Shown here: piece after piece, positions 60,861-64,000 of the stretch
Position numbering within the stretch: the first letter of the stretch is position 1
How the letters are laid out: each line of letters opens with the position of its first letter
DNA from: Streptomyces sp. NBC_00510
GTDB lineage: Bacteria; Actinomycetota; Actinomycetes; Streptomycetales; Streptomycetaceae
Length of the DNA: 64,000 nucleotides
Direction of reading: 5' to 3'
Assembly (NCBI GenBank): GCA_036013505.1
Contig: CP107851.1
Span: forward strand, 2,232,001 to 2,296,000
Position numbers and translations under genes: made by a program
Notes under the pieces: model-generated
The model's input: the letters and a program-made list of their open reading frames with translations, nothing else
Told to the model about the DNA's origin: nothing
The model's database searches: none

Positions 60861-61790
60861 ATGGGTGTCGAGATCTGTGTGGAAGGGCTGACCAAGTCCT
60901 TCGGCCACCAGGTCATCTGGCAGGACGTCTCGCTGACGCTGCCTGCCGGGGAGGTCTCGGTGATGCTCGGCCCCTCGGGGACGGGCAAGTCGGTGTTCCT
61001 CAAAACGCTCGTGGGGCTGCTGAAGCCGGAGCGGGGATCTGTGAAGGTCGCGGGCCGGGACATCACCCGCCTGCGCGAGCGCGACCTGTACGAGGTGCGG
61101 AAGCTGTTCGGCGTGCTGTTCCAGGACGGCGCGCTGTTCGGCTCGATGAACCTCTACGACAACATCGCCTTTCCCCTGCGCGAGCACACCCGCACGTCCG
61201 AGAGCGAGATCAAGCGGATCGTTCTCGAAAAGATGGACATGGTCGGGTTGATCGGCGCTGAGGGGAAGCTGCCCGGCGAGATCTCCGGCGGTATGCGCAA
61301 GCGGGCCGGGCTCGCCCGTGCGCTGGTCCTCGACCCGGAGATCATCCTGTTCGACGAACCGGACTCGGGCCTGGACCCGGTCCGCGTGGCTTACCTCAAT
61401 CAGCTCATCGTCGACCTCAACGCACAGATCGACGCGACCTTCCTCATCGTCACCCACGACATCGCCTCGGCCCGTCAGGTGCCGGACAACATCGGGCTGC
61501 TGTTCCGGCGCGAGCTGGTGATGTTCGGGCCCCGCGAGGAGCTGCTGGCCAGTGACGAGCCCGTCGTACGGCAGTTCCTGAACGGCCGGATGCAGGGGCC
61601 GATCGGCATGGCGGAGGAGAAGGACGCGGCCCAGGTCGAGCAGGAGCTGGCCCAGATCGATGAGGGTGTTCGGGCCGATGTGCTGACCCCGCGCCTGCTG
61701 CCCAGCTCCGGCATCACCCGCTCGCCCCGCTGGGATGCGATCGCGAGGCGCGAGGCCAAGCTGCACGGGAGGGGGGTGAGGGGCACATGA
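60861..61790 (+). CDS. Mce-system ABC ATPase (MlaF/Mkl-like)
   Basis: 309 residues. Walker A GPSGTGKSV, Q-loop FGVLFQDGALF, signature ISGGMRKRAG and Walker B IILFDEPDSGLD, as in MlaF/MceG ATPases; FQDGALFGSMNLYDNI is characteristic. It energises lipid or sterol import across the envelope together with the YrbE permeases and Mce proteins that follow. The C-terminal ~60 residues extend the core. AAGGATGG precedes ATG 60861, and the ATPase stop overlaps the next start (ATGA). Confidence 0.93.
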   Translation: MGVEICVEGLTKSFGHQVIWQDVSLTLPAGEVSVMLGPSGTGKSVFLKTLVGLLKPERGSVKVAGRDITRLRERDLYEVRKLFGVLFQDGALFGSMNLYDNIAFPLREHTRTSESEIKRIVLEKMDMVGLIGAEGKLPGEISGGMRKRAGLARALVLDPEIILFDEPDSGLDPVRVAYLNQLIVDLNAQIDATFLIVTHDIASARQVPDNIGLLFRRELVMFGPREELLASDEPVVRQFLNGRMQGPIGMAEEKDAAQVEQELAQIDEGVRADVLTPRLLPSSGITRSPRWDAIARREAKLHGRGVRGT

Positions 61791-62557
61791 GGCTCTCCCC
61801 GACGGGTGTGCTGCGGCACTCGGGCAGCCTCTTCGCGATGGCGCTGGACGTCGTCCGGTCCCTGCCCCGACGGCCCTTCCAGGCGCGGGAGTTCATTCAG
61901 CAGGCTTGGTTCGTCGCGAGCGTCACGATCCTGCCGACGGCTTTGGTTTCGATTCCGTTCGGGGCGGTCATCGCGCTGCAGATCGGGAGTCTGACCCGGC
62001 AGTTGGGCGCGCAGTCCTTCTCTGGTGCTGCGTCCGTGCTCGCCGTGCTGCGGGAGGCATCGCCGATCGTCACCGCGCTGCTGATCGCGGGCGCGGGCGG
62101 CACGGCGATCTGCGCGGACCTCGGGGCGCGCAAGATCCGGGACGAGATCGACGCGATGCAGGTGCTCGGCATCGACCCGATCCACCGGCTCGTCGTACCG
62201 CGGGTGCTGGCGTCGATGGTGGTAGCCGTACTGCTCAACGGCCTCGTCTCGGTGGTTGGTGTTGCGGGCGGCTATTTCTTCAACGTCGTTCTCCAGCACG
62301 GCACGCCCGGCGCATACCTGGCGTCCTTCACCACCCTCGCTCAGCTACCTGACCTGTGGGCGGCGGAGATCAAGGCGCTGGTGTTCGGGGCCATCGCTGC
62401 GATCGTCGCCTCGTACAAGGGGCTGACGGCGCAGGGCGGGCCGAAGGGCGTGGGCGATGCCGTCAACCAGTCCGTGGTGATCACTTTCATGTTGCTGTTC
62501 GTGACCAACTTCGTGATGACGGCCGTGTACTTCCAAGTCGTCCCGCAGAGGGGTTAG
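61787..62557 (+). CDS. YrbE/MlaE-family permease (first Mce permease)
   Basis: 256 residues with five or six membrane helices. The conserved MlaE-type loop is visible as IVTALLIAGAGGTAICADLGARKIRDEIDAM in part (GGTAICADLG, then EIDAMQVLGIDP). PRVLASMVV and the QTGGF-like late motif LTAQGGPKGVGDAVN are typical. It forms the channel with the following permease and is fed by the ATPase. The start ATG 61787 overlaps the ATPase stop by 4 bases, so translation is coupled. Confidence 0.93.
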   Translation: MRLSPTGVLRHSGSLFAMALDVVRSLPRRPFQAREFIQQAWFVASVTILPTALVSIPFGAVIALQIGSLTRQLGAQSFSGAASVLAVLREASPIVTALLIAGAGGTAICADLGARKIRDEIDAMQVLGIDPIHRLVVPRVLASMVVAVLLNGLVSVVGVAGGYFFNVVLQHGTPGAYLASFTTLAQLPDLWAAEIKALVFGAIAAIVASYKGLTAQGGPKGVGDAVNQSVVITFMLLFVTNFVMTAVYFQVVPQRG

Positions 62558-62560
62558 CCG

Positions 62561-63385
62561 ATGAGACCGCAAAACCTCCTCGATCGCCCCTTGCGCTCGC
62601 TCGAAGAGCTGGGTGCCCAGCTGTCCTTTTACGGGCGCTCCTTGGCTTGGACGGGCCGCACCCTGCGACGCTACAAGAAGGAGGTCCTGCGGCTCCTTGC
62701 CGAGGTGAGCTTCGGGCGCGGTGCGCTCGCCGTCGTCGGCGGCACGGTCGGTGTGATCGCGTTCCTTTCCTTCTTCACTGGCACCGAGGTCGGCCTTCAG
62801 GGCTATGCGGCCCTCAACCAGCTCGGCACTTCGAACTTCGTGGCGTTCTTGTCGGCGTACTTCAACACTCGGGAGATCGCCCCGCTGGTGGCCGGACTCG
62901 CCCTGTCCGCGACGGTCGGGGCGGGGTTCACCGCGCAGCTGGGTGCGATGCGGATCAGCGAGGAGACCGACGCGCTGGAGGTGATGGGCGTCCCGTCGCT
63001 GCCGTTCCTTGTGACGACGCGGATGATCGCCGGCTTCGTCGCGGTGATCCCGCTGTACGTGATCGGGCTGCTGTCCTCGTACCTGGCCGCCCGCACCATC
63101 ACCACTGGCTACTACGGGCAGTCGACCGGCACGTATGACCACTACTTCCACCAGTACCTGCCGCCCGTCGATGTGTTCTGGTCCTTCGGCAAGGTGATCG
63201 TCTTCGCCCTGCTGATCATCCTGGTGCACTGCTACTACGGCTACCACGCGAGTGGCGGACCGGCCGGTGTCGGCGTCGCGGTGGGCCGGGCGGTGCGGAC
63301 CTCGATCGTCGCCATCAACGTCCTGGACTTCTTCCTGAGCCTGGCGATCTGGGGCGCCAACACGACGGTACGGGTGGCGGGGTGA
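62561..63385 (+). CDS. YrbE/MlaE-family permease (second Mce permease)
   Basis: 274 residues, homologous in layout to the previous permease: GAGFTAQLGAMRISEETDAL is the EIDAL-type loop, and YYGYHASGGPAGVGVAVG closes the domain. It begins 3 bases after the first permease stop. Paired YrbE proteins are the rule in actinobacterial mce operons. Its stop overlaps the next Mce start by 4 bases (GTGA). Confidence 0.93.
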   Translation: MRPQNLLDRPLRSLEELGAQLSFYGRSLAWTGRTLRRYKKEVLRLLAEVSFGRGALAVVGGTVGVIAFLSFFTGTEVGLQGYAALNQLGTSNFVAFLSAYFNTREIAPLVAGLALSATVGAGFTAQLGAMRISEETDALEVMGVPSLPFLVTTRMIAGFVAVIPLYVIGLLSSYLAARTITTGYYGQSTGTYDHYFHQYLPPVDVFWSFGKVIVFALLIILVHCYYGYHASGGPAGVGVAVGRAVRTSIVAINVLDFFLSLAIWGANTTVRVAG

Positions 63386-64000
63386 GAGCGGTGCGCATGC
63401 AGAGAATGCGGTTCAGGCTCTACGGCATTGCCTTCCTCGCCGTGCTCGCACTGCTGCTGTCGCTCGCGGTGGCCGTCTACCAGCAGGCGTTCACCTCGGT
63501 GGTGCCCATCACCCTGGAGGCCGACACCCTCGGCAACCAGCTCGATGCACGCGCCGACGTCAAGCTGCGCGGGCTGCTGGTCGGCGAGGTGCGCGAGGTG
63601 CATGCCGACGGCACCAGGGCGACCCTGGACATCGCGCTGAAGCCGCAGTACGTGTCGTACATCCCCTCGAACGTGCACGCGCGGCTGCTGCCCAAGACGC
63701 TGTTCGGCGAGAAGTACGTCGACCTGGTCGCTCCTGCCGGCGCTGCGCGCGCGTCGGCTCGGCCTATCCGTGCGGGTGACGTCATCACCCAGGACCGAAC
63801 GAAGGTCGGCATCGAGGTGCAGCAGTTGATGAACGACCTGCTGCCGCTGCTGCGCACGGTCCGGCCGGGTGAGCTCAACGCCACGCTGTCGGCGTTCGCC
63901 ACTGCGCTGGAGGGCCGCGGCGACCGGATCGGAGGCAATCTCGCCCAGGTCGAGGGCTATCTGCGCCGCCTCAACCCGCACATGCCCTCCCTGAAGGAGG
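63382..64000 (+). CDS. Mce-family substrate-binding protein, 3'-truncated by the window edge
   Basis: 206 residues visible. An N-terminal membrane anchor (LYGIAFLAVLALLLSLAVAV) is followed by the MCE/MlaD domain, with NQLDARADVKLRGLLVGEV, KTLFGEKYVDLV and a helical continuation that would form the lipid tunnel. It is the first of the usual six Mce proteins; the rest lie past base 64000. GTG 63382 overlaps the permease stop; ATG 63397 is an alternative start. Confidence 0.93.
   Translation, partial: MRAVRMQRMRFRLYGIAFLAVLALLLSLAVAVYQQAFTSVVPITLEADTLGNQLDARADVKLRGLLVGEVREVHADGTRATLDIALKPQYVSYIPSNVHARLLPKTLFGEKYVDLVAPAGAARASARPIRAGDVITQDRTKVGIEVQQLMNDLLPLLRTVRPGELNATLSAFATALEGRGDRIGGNLAQVEGYLRRLNPHMPSLKE

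Noticed and set aside
1..64000. CRISPR arrays, rRNA operons, replication origin
   Set aside because: No direct-repeat/spacer pattern, rRNA sequence or DnaA-box cluster was seen on reading both strands.

Overview
The window looks like Streptomyces chromosome. GC content is very high with strong third-position bias, Shine-Dalgarno sites are AGGAGG-like, GTG and TTG starts are common, many proteins carry Sec, lipoprotein or Tat signals, and GC-rich hairpins without U-tracts follow many genes. No rRNA, tRNA, CRISPR array or intact mobile element was found. All assignments rest on reading motifs in the sequence; no database search was run.

Layout. 1-8 kb: the 3' end of a cytochrome P450, a membrane sulfatase-like phosphotransferase, two alpha/beta hydrolases, a class I methyltransferase and an ABC exporter behind a MerR-type promoter. 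8-12.3 kb: a possible small exported protein, a secreted collagen-like protein and a large secreted protein with no visible catalytic domain. 12.4-16 kb: aldo/keto reductase, two SDR oxidoreductases and a TetR regulator on one strand, behind a long imperfect palindrome. 16-21.9 kb: a tannase/feruloyl-esterase-type enzyme, a DUF308-like membrane protein, a tiny secreted protein with a Tyr/Trp/acidic tail, an LppU-like protein, a calcineurin-type phosphoesterase and a secreted endonuclease/exonuclease/phosphatase. 22-24.4 kb: a MerR regulator fused to two domains of a DNA sliding clamp, and a HupE/UreJ-type membrane protein. 24.5-32 kb: a 1,325-residue secreted phosphoesterase and a secreted HExxH metalloprotease. 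32.8-35.3 kb: gnd and zwf of the oxidative pentose-phosphate pathway. 35.5-40.3 kb: a DUF305/beta-propeller lipoprotein divergent from a Tat-exported DyP peroxidase and a second propeller lipoprotein. 41-43.3 kb: a quinone-reductase-like MDR enzyme divergent from a LysR regulator. 43.3-44.3 kb: gene remnants. 44.3-46.7 kb: an ABC ATPase/permease pair.

47.1-51.8 kb holds the most system-like locus: a small Trypco1-type protein directly upstream of a 1,428-residue protein joining a trypsin-like protease, a STAND-type NTPase, one membrane helix and a WD40 propeller. This architecture matches predicted NTP-dependent conflict (immunity-like) systems. It is followed by a GH30 glycosidase, a lipoprotein and a small secreted protein.

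56-58.4 kb is a decayed mobile-element zone, with a fragment resembling RepSA-type replication initiators and an IS630 transposase pseudogene carrying two amber codons. From 58.5 kb to the end are a secreted lytic transglycosylase, an ECF sigma factor with a C-terminal membrane helix, and the start of an Mce lipid-transport operon (ATPase, two YrbE permeases, first Mce protein cut by the window end). The transglycosylase and the Mce operon share an identical two-part promoter-like motif, which suggests one cell-envelope regulon, possibly run by the sigma factor encoded between them.
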